DNA of 64,000 nucleotides from Pseudomonadota bacterium (lineage in GTDB: Bacteria; Pseudomonadota; Alphaproteobacteria; Acetobacterales; Acetobacteraceae), in the NCBI GenBank assembly GCA_021847995.1, contig JAJZNE010000137.1, positions 45,306-109,305 of the forward strand, written 5' to 3'. This document shows positions 42,796-52,182 of the stretch, in pieces. The notes below the pieces were generated by a model. It was not told where the DNA came from and made no database searches. It was given only the letters and a program-made list of their open reading frames with translations. Position 1 is the stretch's first letter, and each line of letters starts with the position of its first letter. The translations under genes and the position numbers were made by a program.

Positions 42796-43583
42796 CCGCG
42801 CTGCTCGCCGTCGAGCAGCTCGGCAAGAGCTTCGGCGGGCTGCGGGCGGTTGCCGATCTCTCGCTGGAGGTGCCGCGCGGCTGCGTCGCCGGGCTGATGG
42901 GGCCGAACGGGGCGGGCAAGACGACCGTGATCAATCTGCTGTCCGGCCTGCTGCGCCCCGATCACGGCCATATCCGCCTCGACGGTGTGCCGATCGAGGC
43001 GCTGCCGGCCCACGAGATCGCCGCGCGTGGCATCGCCCGCACCTATCAGAACGTGCGGCTGTTCGCCGGCCTGACGGCGCTGGAACAGGTGATCGCCGGA
43101 TGCTTCCTGCAACGCGGCGCATCGCTGCTGGCATCGCTGCTCGGCCTGCCGGCGGCGCGGGCGGCGCAGCGGCGGGTGCGGGCGCGCGCGATGGAATTGC
43201 TGGCCCAGGTGGGAATGGCGGCGCGGGCGGAGCAACTGGCGGAGACGCTGTCGTACGGCGAACAGCGGCGCATCGAGATCGCGCGGGCGCTCGGCGCCGA
43301 ACCACGCCTGCTGCTGCTCGATGAACCGACGGCAGGAATGAACGCAGCGGAGAGCGAGGCCATCGGACGCCTGGTCCACCGGCTGCGCGACAGCGGCGTG
43401 ACGGTGCTGATGGTGGAGCACAATGTCCGCCTGATCACCGCTTTCTGCGACCGGGTGAGCGTGATGAATTTCGGTCGCGCCCTGGTGCACGGCACGCCCG
43501 CCGCATGCATGGCGCATCCCGGCGTGCAGGAAGCCTATTTCGGACGGCGGGACGATGCTGCACGTATCCAGGCTCTCCGCTAG
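42792..43583 (+). CDS. Liv-type ABC importer ATPase, LivG-like (importer 2)
   Basis: 263 residues. Walker A GPNGAGKTT (~38-46), IARTYQNVRLFAGLTALEQV, signature LSYGEQRRIEIARALGAEP, Walker B LLLLDEPTAGMNAAESE and switch His in MVEHNVRLIT. The ATG overlaps the LivM-like stop (ATGA). The much longer open frame upstream (from 41961) is a shadow of the permease gene. It overlaps the LivF-like gene by 29 nt. Confidence 0.88.
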   Translation: MTALLAVEQLGKSFGGLRAVADLSLEVPRGCVAGLMGPNGAGKTTVINLLSGLLRPDHGHIRLDGVPIEALPAHEIAARGIARTYQNVRLFAGLTALEQVIAGCFLQRGASLLASLLGLPAARAAQRRVRARAMELLAQVGMAARAEQLAETLSYGEQRRIEIARALGAEPRLLLLDEPTAGMNAAESEAIGRLVHRLRDSGVTVLMVEHNVRLITAFCDRVSVMNFGRALVHGTPAACMAHPGVQEAYFGRRDDAARIQALR

Positions 43584-44250
43584 CTACGGCGCGATCACCG
43601 CGGTCGCGGAGCTCGACCTCGCGGTGGCCGATGGCACGCTGGTGGCGCTGCTGGGCGCCAATGGCGCGGGAAAATCGACGACATTGCGCGCGATTTCCGG
43701 GCTGCACCGGCCTGTGGCGGGATCGGTCACGCTGGACGGCGCCGAAATCTCGGCTCTGCCGCTCCATCGCGTGGTACGCGCCGGCCTCGCGCATGTGCCG
43801 GAAGGCCGCATGGCGGTGGCGCCGCTGACGGTGGAGGAAAACCTCAGGCTCTCCCGCGCGGCGCGACGGGGCGCGGAAGCCGCCCTGCTCGACCGCGTCT
43901 ATGCCCTGTTCCCCCGCCTGAAGGACCGGCGGCAGCAGGTTTCCGGCCTGCTGTCGGGGGGCGAGCAGCAGATGCTGGCGATCGCACGGGCGATGATGAC
44001 CTCGCCGCGGGTGCTGCTGCTCGATGAGCCGTCGATGGGGCTGGCGCCGGCGATCGTCGATCAGGTGTTCGCCGCCATCGTCGCCCTGCACCGGCAGGGC
44101 CAGTCGATTCTGCTGGTCGAACAGAATGCCGAGATCGCGCTCGGCATCTGCGATCACGCCTATGTGCTGCGGCGCGGCAGGGTGGTGGCGCAGGGCGACG
44201 GCGCGGCGCTGCGCGCCGACGCGCGCGTGCTCGAAGCCTATCTGTCGTGA
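43555..44250 (+). CDS. Liv-type ABC importer ATPase, LivF-like (importer 2)
   Basis: 231 residues. MLHVSRLSASYGAITAVAEL, Walker A GANGAGKST, LAHVPEGRMAVAPLTVEENL, signature LSGGEQQMLAIARAMMTSP, LLLDEPSMGLAPAIVDQ and VEQNAEIALGICDHAYVL. The start lies inside the LivG-like gene (29-nt overlap), so translation is coupled. It is the last gene of the IclR-dehydratase-lyase-importer operon; a strong hairpin follows at 44274-44303. Confidence 0.88.
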   Translation: MLHVSRLSASYGAITAVAELDLAVADGTLVALLGANGAGKSTTLRAISGLHRPVAGSVTLDGAEISALPLHRVVRAGLAHVPEGRMAVAPLTVEENLRLSRAARRGAEAALLDRVYALFPRLKDRRQQVSGLLSGGEQQMLAIARAMMTSPRVLLLDEPSMGLAPAIVDQVFAAIVALHRQGQSILLVEQNAEIALGICDHAYVLRRGRVVAQGDGAALRADARVLEAYLS

Positions 44251-44273
44251 AGCAGGCGGGCACCGTGCGGCGC

Positions 44274-44303
44274 ACCGCAACCGGCCGCGGGGCCGGGTGC
44301 GGT
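44274..44303. terminator. Strong 13-bp hairpin between convergent operons
   Basis: Arms 44274-44286 (ACCGCA-A-CCGGCC) and 44291-44303 (GGCCGG-G-TGCGGT) form a 13-bp stem with one A-G mismatch and a 4-nt loop, reaching the stop of the DUF59 gene. There is no U-tract. Its position between convergent operons suggests a bidirectional terminator. Confidence 0.55.
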
Positions 44304-44632
44304 CATTCGCCATCCTCGCGGATGCGGAAATGCGCCTTGGCCGACGGTGACATCATGCGCGGCGACCACGCGGGGCTCCACACCACCGTCACGAACACGC
44401 CGGTGACGCCGGCGACATCGGCAAGCCGCCGTTCGACGCCGGTGACGATGTAATCCTGTGCCGGACAGCCGGGCGTCGTCATCGTCATCCTGACATCGAT
44501 GAGGCCATCCTCGATGCCGATGTCATAGACGAGGCCAAGATCGACGATGTTGTAGCCGAGTTCCGGGTCGATCACGTCGCGCAGCGCCTCGCGGACGTCC
44601 CCGGCGGTCAGTGGAGAGGCGGGCGCGGTCAT
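44303..44632 (-). CDS. DUF59/MIP18-family Fe-S assembly protein
   Basis: 109 residues with the DUF59 pattern: VREALRDVIDPELGYNIVDL (~14-33), GLVYDIGIEDG and MTMTTPGCPAQDYI with the conserved Cys in a PGCP motif, then WSPAWSPRMMSPSAK. Proteins of this family (SufT, PaaD) help insert Fe-S clusters. Placed 4 nt after the DUF2249 gene in an NO-stress locus, it probably serves cluster repair. The C-terminal PSAKAHFRIREDGE tail fits the family. It is the last gene of its minus-strand operon. Confidence 0.87.
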   Translation of the reverse strand: MTAPASPLTAGDVREALRDVIDPELGYNIVDLGLVYDIGIEDGLIDVRMTMTTPGCPAQDYIVTGVERRLADVAGVTGVFVTVVWSPAWSPRMMSPSAKAHFRIREDGE

Positions 44633-44636
44633 CGCC

Positions 44637-45164
44637 TCATCCTCCCCGGCGGATCAGCAGCCGCACGCGGTCCGGCTCCCGGCGCACGTCGATGGCGGCG
44701 CCGCGCGCTTCCAGTTCGGGATAAAGAAGCAGCGGCTCGCGGTCGTTCCAGGCCTCGATCACCTCGCCCGGCGCCAGTTGTTCGAGCGTGGAAAGGATGC
44801 GCACCATCGGTTCCGGCGGTTGCAGGCCGCGATTGTCCAGCACCTGGCACGGCTCCGGCCAGCCGGGCGCGGCCTCGGCGTGGCGTGCGGCGGCAGGCCG
44901 GGGCTGGCGCGGCACCGCGGCGGCGGCAGAGGCGTCCGGCGTGAACACCACCTCCCACTCGCCCTCCGCAAGGCGGGTCGCGCGATGCGTGAAGCCCTTG
45001 CGGCCAAGCACGGCATAGAGCGGAAGCGGCTCGAAAGTGGCCAGCAGGCGCAGCGCCTGACCGGGTTGGAGGCCGGTCACGGCCTGCATGATCTGGGTGA
45101 ACGGCTCGCCGCCGGCGCGCAGGGTGGGGCGCACGTCAAGCGTGAGCGGAGCGGTCTCGGTCAT
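44637..45164 (-). CDS. Tandem DUF2249 protein
   Basis: 175 residues with two DUF2249 modules: residues ~5-75 (LTLDVRPTLRAGGEPFTQIM, PGQALRLLATFEPLPLYAVL) and ~105-175 (QVLDNRGLQPPEPMVRILST, PGEVIEAWNDREPLLLYPEL), joined by an Ala/Pro-rich linker. DUF2249 is a TusA-like fold often seen beside NO-response, denitrification and hemerythrin genes; its biochemistry is unclear. The start overlaps the stop of the membrane protein upstream (ATGA). The longer open frame to 45833 is a shadow. Confidence 0.85.
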   Translation of the reverse strand: MTETAPLTLDVRPTLRAGGEPFTQIMQAVTGLQPGQALRLLATFEPLPLYAVLGRKGFTHRATRLAEGEWEVVFTPDASAAAAVPRQPRPAAARHAEAAPGWPEPCQVLDNRGLQPPEPMVRILSTLEQLAPGEVIEAWNDREPLLLYPELEARGAAIDVRREPDRVRLLIRRGG

Positions 45165-46522
45165 CAGCGGTCTCCTTGCCGGACGAGAGGGGACGGAACC
45201 AAGGAACGCGGTCCGGCCGCCGCCGCCCGCTGGGCATAGGTGGCGCGCCACGCGCGCGCATATTCCCGCGCCAGCAGCAGCACCGCGACCAGCGCAAGCG
45301 CGAGCGCCGCGCGCACCGCATCGGCCAGGCCGAACGCCGCAGCACCGGCGGCGAGTGCCACGGCGGCGAAATAAAGGACGAAAAGGACGGCCGCGCCCCG
45401 CTCGTTCACCAGATCCTGCACCCGCGGCACCGGTCCGCGGCCGAGCCGGCCGCCGTAACGCGACAGCCAGGCCAGGAACGCCACGATCTTGTAAAGCTGC
45501 GTCAGACCGAGCCCGCTCAGCCAGCCGAGCAGCAGCAGCACCAGAAGGCTCGGCGCCAGCTCGGCCAGCCGGCCTGCCGCCGCCGCGCCGGCCGCGAGCA
45601 GCACGGCGAGGCCGAGAGCGACAAAGGCGCCGATCGCCGCGCGGTTGTGCAACTCGATCTGCCGGCGCCGCCGGCCGCGATAGAGCCGCACCACATCGCC
45701 AAGATAGAGCGCCACGGCGAACAGGATCGCCAGCTCCCCGGCCTGCCCGACCGCCGCGATCCAGCCGGCGGCGGCGACGGCGGAGGCGAGGCCGGCGGCA
45801 TACGCGGCAAGAAAGCCGGCGCCGCCGCTCCACAGGATCGCGATGCCCACCACCCCCCGCTCATGCGGCGCCAGCATGAACATCGGCAGCAACTCATAGG
45901 ACACGCCGATCGCGGTCAGCGTGAACCAGCCGCCGAGGCCGGCCAGCATGTGCGAAGACAAGCCGCCCGCCAGCAACGGCGCCAGCAGCGGCACGGTGGC
46001 CGGGATGGTCAGCGCCAGCGCAAGCGTCACCCCGAGCACCACGGTCAGCAGCAGGAAGCCGAGGCCGACCATGACGAATCGCGCACTCAGCGGCACCGGC
46101 CGTCTGGCGATCAGCGGCACCAGCAGGGTGGCGCTGCCGACCAGCAGCGCAGCGGTCACCACCGTGCCGCCGGCCGGCAGCAGCCGATCGGCCCAGGCGG
46201 CACGGCCGAGCGCGCCGAAACCGCCGACCATCAGCGCCAGACCCGCTTGCACCCCGATCAGCGTCACCAGCGCCAGCGCCTGGCTGCGCAGCCGGCGGCC
46301 GGTGATGACCGGGGCGAACTGGAACAGGGCACCGAACATCATCAGCGTGAGCCAGCCGATGGCAAGGAGATGCACCATCGCCAGGGTCGCCGGCGCGCCC
46401 GCGGACGCCGCGGGCCAGGCGAGGCCGCTCACCGCCAGCAGCAAGCCGAGGCAGAGATTGATCAGGGCGCAGGCGAACATCACCGGCGTCCAACGCGACA
46501 GCCGATCGCTGCTGGCGTTCAT
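45164..46522 (-). CDS. Heme-copper-oxidase-like (NnrS/NorB-like) membrane protein
   Basis: 452 residues, about twelve hydrophobic helices. Conserved His-bearing helices are AMVHLLAIGWLTLMMFGALF with QFAPVITGR (~48-76) and LLAGGLSSHMLAGLGGWFTL with TAIGVSYELLPMF (~190-222), the pattern of heme-copper-oxidase-subunit-I-like proteins found beside DUF2249. The full set of six oxidase metal ligands cannot be identified, so it is probably not a working reductase. ATG 46522 was chosen; the upstream extension has no similarity. A role in NO defence is inferred from NsrR, DUF59 and DUF2249 nearby. Confidence 0.75.
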   Translation of the reverse strand: MNASSDRLSRWTPVMFACALINLCLGLLLAVSGLAWPAASAGAPATLAMVHLLAIGWLTLMMFGALFQFAPVITGRRLRSQALALVTLIGVQAGLALMVGGFGALGRAAWADRLLPAGGTVVTAALLVGSATLLVPLIARRPVPLSARFVMVGLGFLLLTVVLGVTLALALTIPATVPLLAPLLAGGLSSHMLAGLGGWFTLTAIGVSYELLPMFMLAPHERGVVGIAILWSGGAGFLAAYAAGLASAVAAAGWIAAVGQAGELAILFAVALYLGDVVRLYRGRRRRQIELHNRAAIGAFVALGLAVLLAAGAAAAGRLAELAPSLLVLLLLGWLSGLGLTQLYKIVAFLAWLSRYGGRLGRGPVPRVQDLVNERGAAVLFVLYFAAVALAAGAAAFGLADAVRAALALALVAVLLLAREYARAWRATYAQRAAAAGPRSLVPSPLVRQGDR

Positions 46523-46844
46523 GCGCAAGCCTCCGTGAGGTTGGACCCCCTCGCCGCATGCCGGCAGGCCGTCGTCCGCCCGGCGCAGCCACCCCTCCGG
46601 CAGCACCGGAGGACGGGGGAATTGTGTCGCTGGGGGCGGCTATAATTGGTATCACAAATGTCCATTTAGGCCACTGCCCGCCGCTTGGCAAGTGCCCGGC
46701 GGCTGCCGCCCGGCAAGCAAGCAGCGGGGTGCGGGGGCGATGCGCCCGAGGCGGGGCGATCCGTCTGAAGTGATATTTTGGATATTGCTTTTTGCCGGCG
46801 CCGTGGCATGATCGGCCGCGACGCCGCTCCATTCAGGACATGCG
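46523..46844. other. 322-bp gap between divergent NO-locus operons
   Basis: No gene seen. It holds the TATAAT-operator block (46641-46663) and, further on, an AT-rich stretch with a GATATT direct repeat (46772-46777 and 46781-46786), which may be a second promoter or operator half. A GC-rich region lies between them. Confidence 0.6.
46641..46663 (+). promoter_or_regulatory. TATAAT plus palindromic element ahead of the nsrR unit
   Basis: TATAAT (46641-46646) is followed directly by TGGTATCACAAATGTCC (46647-46663). The first 16 bases match 11749-11764 upstream of fdxA-nnrS with two differences, and that copy also abuts a TATAAT, on the other strand. The element would sit across the transcription start, fitting repression. 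The -35 is poor (GAATTG-like). Confidence 0.55.
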
Positions 46845-47009
46845 ATGATGTCAAACCTCCTCCTGCGCACTTTCTTCTTTCCGGGCGAGCTGGTCTGTTC
46901 CGCCCTCGGGGTGACCGAGCCGGAGGGGCGGATGATGCTGCGCACACTGGTGGACATCCTGGTGTGGAACGCGGTCGTGCTGCTCCTGGCCGTTCTGATC
47001 TTCGGCTGA
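46845..47009 (+). CDS. 54-residue single-span membrane protein coupled to nsrR
   Basis: An ATG at 46845 opens 54 codons ending TGA at 47007-47009; a second in-frame ATG follows at 46848. The N-half (NLLLRTFFFPGELVCSALGV) is amphipathic with one Cys; residues ~34-54 form a hydrophobic helix (LVDILVWNAVVLLLAVLIFG). The nsrR ATG is 3 nt after the stop. No homology can be assigned. Its place behind the operator-like element and directly before nsrR suggests an NO-locus accessory protein or a partner of the membrane protein encoded at 45164. Confidence 0.6.
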   Translation: MMSNLLLRTFFFPGELVCSALGVTEPEGRMMLRTLVDILVWNAVVLLLAVLIFG

Positions 47010-47012
47010 GCG

Positions 47013-47525
47013 ATGCATCTGACCAGCTACACCGACTACAGCCTGCGGGTGCTGATGTTTCTCGCGCTGCATCCGGGGCGCACCGCGACGGTGGCGGAGA
47101 TTGCCGCCGCCTACGGGATTTCCGCGGCGCATCTGAACAAGGTCGTGCAGAGCCTGGCGCTGGCGGGTGAGATCGAGACGCTGCGCGGACGCAACGGCGG
47201 CATCCGCCTCGCCAAACCGCCCGAAGCGATCAATCTCGCGGCCGTGGTCCGCCGCAGCGAGCCGGACATGGACCTCGCCCCCTGCTTCGCCGGCAGCGGC
47301 GCCTGCGTGCTCGGAACCTGCTGCCTGCTGCAGGGGGCGCTGCGGCGGGCAGGGCAGGCTTTCCTTGCCGAGCTGGCCCGCTATACGCTGGCCGACCTGA
47401 TCGGCCCCGGCGGACCGACGGCGGGGCTGTTCCCGCGCGGGGCGGCGAACCGGCGCGCATCCGCCCGGCCGCCGCCGGCACCGCGCCGCAGCGGGTCTGC
47501 CGCGCGATCGCAGGCGAAGGCATGA
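47013..47525 (+). CDS. nsrR: Rrf2-family regulator NsrR, NO sensor
   Basis: 170 residues. The N-terminus MHLTSYTDYSLRVLMFLALH and the wing LRGRNGGIRLAKPPEAINLA match NsrR closely. Cluster ligands are in place: Cys91, Cys98 and Cys103 (Cys104 adjacent) in PCFAGSGACVLGTCC, and Asp8, which ligates the cluster in some NsrR. The Fe-S cluster reacts with NO and repression is lost. The C-terminus has an extra Arg/Ala/Pro-rich tail (~137-170). It is likely the regulator of the matching elements at 11749 and 46647, controlling both NO loci and itself. IscR is excluded by the Cys spacing. Confidence 0.9.
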   Translation: MHLTSYTDYSLRVLMFLALHPGRTATVAEIAAAYGISAAHLNKVVQSLALAGEIETLRGRNGGIRLAKPPEAINLAAVVRRSEPDMDLAPCFAGSGACVLGTCCLLQGALRRAGQAFLAELARYTLADLIGPGGPTAGLFPRGAANRRASARPPPAPRRSGSAARSQAKA

Positions 47526-47572
47526 AGGCCAACGCGCCAGACATGGCCTGAGCGATGGATGGAGGAGGCAAA

Positions 47573-48917
<1,345 letters not shown>

Positions 48918-48950
48918 CCTGCGTCCTCCCTGCTCGCGGCCCATCATGCG

Positions 48951-48979
48951 TTGACAGACGAGCGGCCTGCAACCTAGGT
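48951..48979 (+). promoter_or_regulatory. Sigma70-type promoter of Liv importer 3 operon
   Basis: A perfect -35 TTGACA (48951-48956), 17-nt spacer, then CTAGGT (48974-48979; TAGGTT with an 18-nt spacer). It lies in the gap between the divergent aldo/keto reductase (48917) and the binding-protein ATG (49033), with GGAGGAATT as the ribosome site. Confidence 0.6.
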
Positions 48980-49032
48980 TCGGCCGGAATGAATAAGCGA
49001 TCGCCGCCGGATCGCGAAGGGAGGAATTCGGC

Positions 49033-50241
49033 ATGACTTGGCTCGGAAATGTCGGCACGCATCTTCTGGCCTGCGTGGCCGCCTGTGCGCTGGCCCTGCC
49101 CGCGATGGCGGCGGAGCCAGGTGTAACGGACAACGAAATCGTCATCGGCATGTTTGCGCCGCTCTCCGGCCCGCTCATCGCCTACGGTATCCAGCCAGTC
49201 AACGCCGCCCGCATGATCTATGACGACGTGAATGCCCACGGCGGCATCGCGGGGCGCAGAGTTCGCGTCGTTGTGGAGGACGACAAGTGCACCGGCAGCA
49301 GCCTCGTCGCCGCGATCAAGAAGCTTGTGACGATCGATCACGTATTCCTTCTGCATGGCGGTTCCTGCACCGCGGCACTTGCCGCCGCCCGGGAATTCGT
49401 GACGCGCGAGCACGTTCCGCTGGTGATGCTCAACGCCGCCGGCGACTCGCTCGTCTTCCCGCCGCAGCGGGAATTCTTCGGCTCTTTCCAATCCACCCAG
49501 CGTGTCTACGGCGCCGCCCTCGCCGAATTTGCCGCGGGCCCGCTCAAGGCCAAGCGGGTCGCCGTGATCGTCCACGATGACGATTACGGCAAGTCGAACC
49601 TCGCATCTGTCACTGCAACCACCGAGCGTCTCGGCGGCAAGGTGGTCGCGGTCGAGCGCATTCCGCCCAGCATCACCGATGTGACCGCGCCGCTGCTCAA
49701 TATCCGTGCGGCGCGGCCAGACGTGATCATCTCAGGCGCCTATCCGGCCCCGGCGGTACTGATCGCTCAGAAATACGCGGAATACCGGATGACCGCGACA
49801 CCGCTGCTGCAATCCACCCAGGGCATCCCGACGCCATCGGTGTTCGCGAAGAATGTCGGCGACGACACCGCACTGGTCAACTTCTATCACACGTGGGCAT
49901 TCAACGACATTGCCGAACCGGCGGTACACGACCGGTGGTACGGCATGTACCGGGCCGCCCATCCGGAAGACCCCGACCCGGGCGGCTTCATGGTCACCGG
50001 CATTCCTTCCGCGCTCGCCATCGTGGCGACCTTGCGCCGATTGGGATGCGACGTGACGCGCGACGGATTCGTCGCGGCGATGGACGGGCTCGACCTCCAG
50101 ACCGACCTGATGGCCGCACCCCTGCGCTTCGGCCCCGATCGCCACGACGCGCTGCGCGGTGTGCGCGTCGTGCGGTTCGACGGCAGGACACAGACGGTGC
50201 AGCCAGGCGTCTATTCCTGGAACGGCCAGGACGGCAATTAG
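49033..50241 (+). CDS. Liv-type ABC importer, periplasmic binding protein (importer 3)
   Basis: 402 residues. The signal peptide ([18 protein letters not shown], cut before AEPGV) precedes [40 protein letters not shown] and [21 protein letters not shown]. Family proteins next to aromatic catabolic genes often bind aromatic acids, and the Rieske oxygenase and muconolactone-isomerase-like protein in this operon point the same way. Two Cys pairs ([15 protein letters not shown]) may form a disulfide. The start has a GGAGGA site. Confidence 0.88.
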   Translation: MTWLGNVGTHLLACVAACALALPAMAAEPGVTDNEIVIGMFAPLSGPLIAYGIQPVNAARMIYDDVNAHGGIAGRRVRVVVEDDKCTGSSLVAAIKKLVTIDHVFLLHGGSCTAALAAAREFVTREHVPLVMLNAAGDSLVFPPQREFFGSFQSTQRVYGAALAEFAAGPLKAKRVAVIVHDDDYGKSNLASVTATTERLGGKVVAVERIPPSITDVTAPLLNIRAARPDVIISGAYPAPAVLIAQKYAEYRMTATPLLQSTQGIPTPSVFAKNVGDDTALVNFYHTWAFNDIAEPAVHDRWYGMYRAAHPEDPDPGGFMVTGIPSALAIVATLRRLGCDVTRDGFVAAMDGLDLQTDLMAAPLRFGPDRHDALRGVRVVRFDGRTQTVQPGVYSWNGQDGN

Positions 50242-50274
50242 GGCAGGCGCCGGGACCGCGCGGGCCGATTCGCC

Positions 50275-51177
50275 ATGCTGATGCTGAAGCTGCTGCAGGC
50301 TGCGGCGAGCGGGGTGGTGACCGGCTGCATCTATGCCATGATTGCGCTGTCGGTCGTCATCATCTACAAGGCAACCGAAATCGTGAATTTCGCCGGCGGC
50401 GAGCTGGTGATGGTCGGCGCTTGGCTCGGCCTGCTGCTGGTCGGCTATTTCGGACTGCCGCGCCCGGTTATGCTGCTTGCCGTGCCGGTGGTGCTGTTCG
50501 TGCTCGGTGCCGCGTTCGACCGCCTTGCCCTCGGCCGCATCGCACGCCGGCGGCCGTCACGGCGCCTGGAGCACGCGACGCTGGTGGTAGCGACGATCGG
50601 GCTTTCCAATCTGCTCAAAGGCGCGGTACGCGGCATTCCCTACACGCAGGAGGTGCGGCGGCTTCCCCCGCTGATTGGCGGGGCCCCAATATTTGTTGGC
50701 GATGTCGTGCTGGAACGCCAAGATCTCGCGATCGTCGCCCTGGCGGCAGTGGTGATGCTCGCGCTGTGGGCATTCTTCCGCTACACTCTCCCCGGTAAGG
50801 CATTGCGGGCGACCAGCCAGAATGCGCGCGCCGCGGCGCTGGTCGGCATTCCGGTCGCCGGCATGCGGATGTCGGTCTGGGGTCTCGCCGCCAGCCTCTC
50901 AGGCCTCGCCGGTGTCATGCTGGCGCCCAAGCTGCTGCTGACCCCCGACATGGGGGACGTGGTGACGCTCGCCTTCGCCGCGGCGATCATCGGAGGCTTC
51001 ACCTCCCTGCCGGGCTGCGTCGTCGGCGGCGCGATCCTCGGCATCATGCAGAACCTCGTCGGCACCTTCATCGCTCCGCAGGCGATCGCGGTGACCCCGT
51101 TCTTCGTCATCATGCTGGTCCTGCTCCTCCGCCCGCAGGGCTTGTTCGGCGACACCGTCGGCGTGCGGAGGGTCTGA
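50275..51177 (+). CDS. Liv-type ABC importer permease, LivH-like (importer 3)
   Basis: 300 residues with KLLQAAASGVVTGCIYAMIA, ATEIVNFAGGELVMVGAWLG, coupling loop KALRATSQNARAAALVGIPVA (~177-197) and FAAAIIGGFTSLPGCVVGGA. About eight helices. Its TGA (51175-51177) is in the same frame as the LivM-like gene that follows, so loss of this stop would fuse the two permeases. Confidence 0.88.
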   Translation: MLMLKLLQAAASGVVTGCIYAMIALSVVIIYKATEIVNFAGGELVMVGAWLGLLLVGYFGLPRPVMLLAVPVVLFVLGAAFDRLALGRIARRRPSRRLEHATLVVATIGLSNLLKGAVRGIPYTQEVRRLPPLIGGAPIFVGDVVLERQDLAIVALAAVVMLALWAFFRYTLPGKALRATSQNARAAALVGIPVAGMRMSVWGLAASLSGLAGVMLAPKLLLTPDMGDVVTLAFAAAIIGGFTSLPGCVVGGAILGIMQNLVGTFIAPQAIAVTPFFVIMLVLLLRPQGLFGDTVGVRRV

Positions 51178-51228
51178 ACCCTGTTCGGCACTCCCTCAGC
51201 CCGGCAGCTCCTGCCACTCGCGGCCCTG

Positions 51229-52182
51229 GTGCTGCTGTCACCGCTGCTGGCATGGGTCGTGCCGGAATATCTCCTCTATATCGGCAATGTGCTGATGATG
51301 GACGCGATGCTCGCGCTCGGGCTCGATGTCCTGCTCGGCTGGTCGGGGCAGTTCGCATTCGCCCACATCGCCTTTTTCGGGATCGGGATCTACGGCACGG
51401 CCCTGCTCGATATGCGTGCCGGCGTGCCGTTCCTGCTCGGCATGCCGCTCTCGGCGCTGCTCGCCGCCGCCATCGGCTTCGTCATCGCGCTTGCCGCGAT
51501 CCGCCTGCGCGACGTCTATCTCGCGCTCGCCACCTTTGCCTTCGCCCTGTCGATGCAATGGCTGATCCGCACCTGGGACTCACTCACCGGCGGACCGGAC
51601 GGGTTGCGCATTGCGGCACCGGCACTCTTCGGCATCGTCGTCGGCACCGACCGCCGGGCGTTTGTGCCGATGGCGATGCTGCTGGCCAGCATGCTGGCTG
51701 CAATGCTCCATCTGACGCGCTCCGTCCTCGGGCGCAGCCTCGCGGCGATCCGCGACAGCGAACACGCCGCCGCGGCATCCGGCATCGACGTCCGGCGCAG
51801 CAAGATCGCCGCCTTCACCATATCGGCGTTCTGCGCCGGCGTTGCCGGCGGCAGCTACACGTTGTTCGGCTCCTTCATCCATCCCGACGATCTTGGCATC
51901 TGGCAACTGGTTCAGGTGCTGACCATGATCGTGGTGGGCGGCAGCGGCAGCATTGGCGGCGTACTGCTTGGCGTCGGTCTGATCGGCGTGCTGCCCGAAC
52001 TCCTGCGCCTCGCGCCCGCCCAATGGCTGGTGTGGCAGGAGCTTGCCTATGGTCTCATCCTGATGCTCACAGTGATGTTCCTGCCGCTTGGGCTGCGCAG
52101 CGTCCTGCGCCGCAACCTGCGCACCACCGTGCCGCCGCGCACGCGCAGGGGAACGCCGACGATGGAACATACCGCGCCATGA
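51229..52182 (+). CDS. Liv-type ABC importer permease, LivM-like (importer 3), start uncertain
   Basis: At least 317 residues from GTG 51229: AHIAFFGIGIYGTALLDMRAG, coupling loop GRSLAAIRDSEHAAAASGID, VLTMIVVGGSGSIGGVLLGV. The codons between the LivH-like stop and this GTG encode a plausible first helix (FGTPSARQLLPLAALVLLSP), but that stretch has no ATG, GTG or TTG; the first usable codon is CTG 51181, 3 nt after the stop. So either translation starts at CTG by termination-reinitiation or at GTG 51229 with a shortened helix. It overlaps the LivG-like gene by 4 nt. Confidence 0.83.
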   Translation: MLLSPLLAWVVPEYLLYIGNVLMMDAMLALGLDVLLGWSGQFAFAHIAFFGIGIYGTALLDMRAGVPFLLGMPLSALLAAAIGFVIALAAIRLRDVYLALATFAFALSMQWLIRTWDSLTGGPDGLRIAAPALFGIVVGTDRRAFVPMAMLLASMLAAMLHLTRSVLGRSLAAIRDSEHAAAASGIDVRRSKIAAFTISAFCAGVAGGSYTLFGSFIHPDDLGIWQLVQVLTMIVVGGSGSIGGVLLGVGLIGVLPELLRLAPAQWLVWQELAYGLILMLTVMFLPLGLRSVLRRNLRTTVPPRTRRGTPTMEHTAP

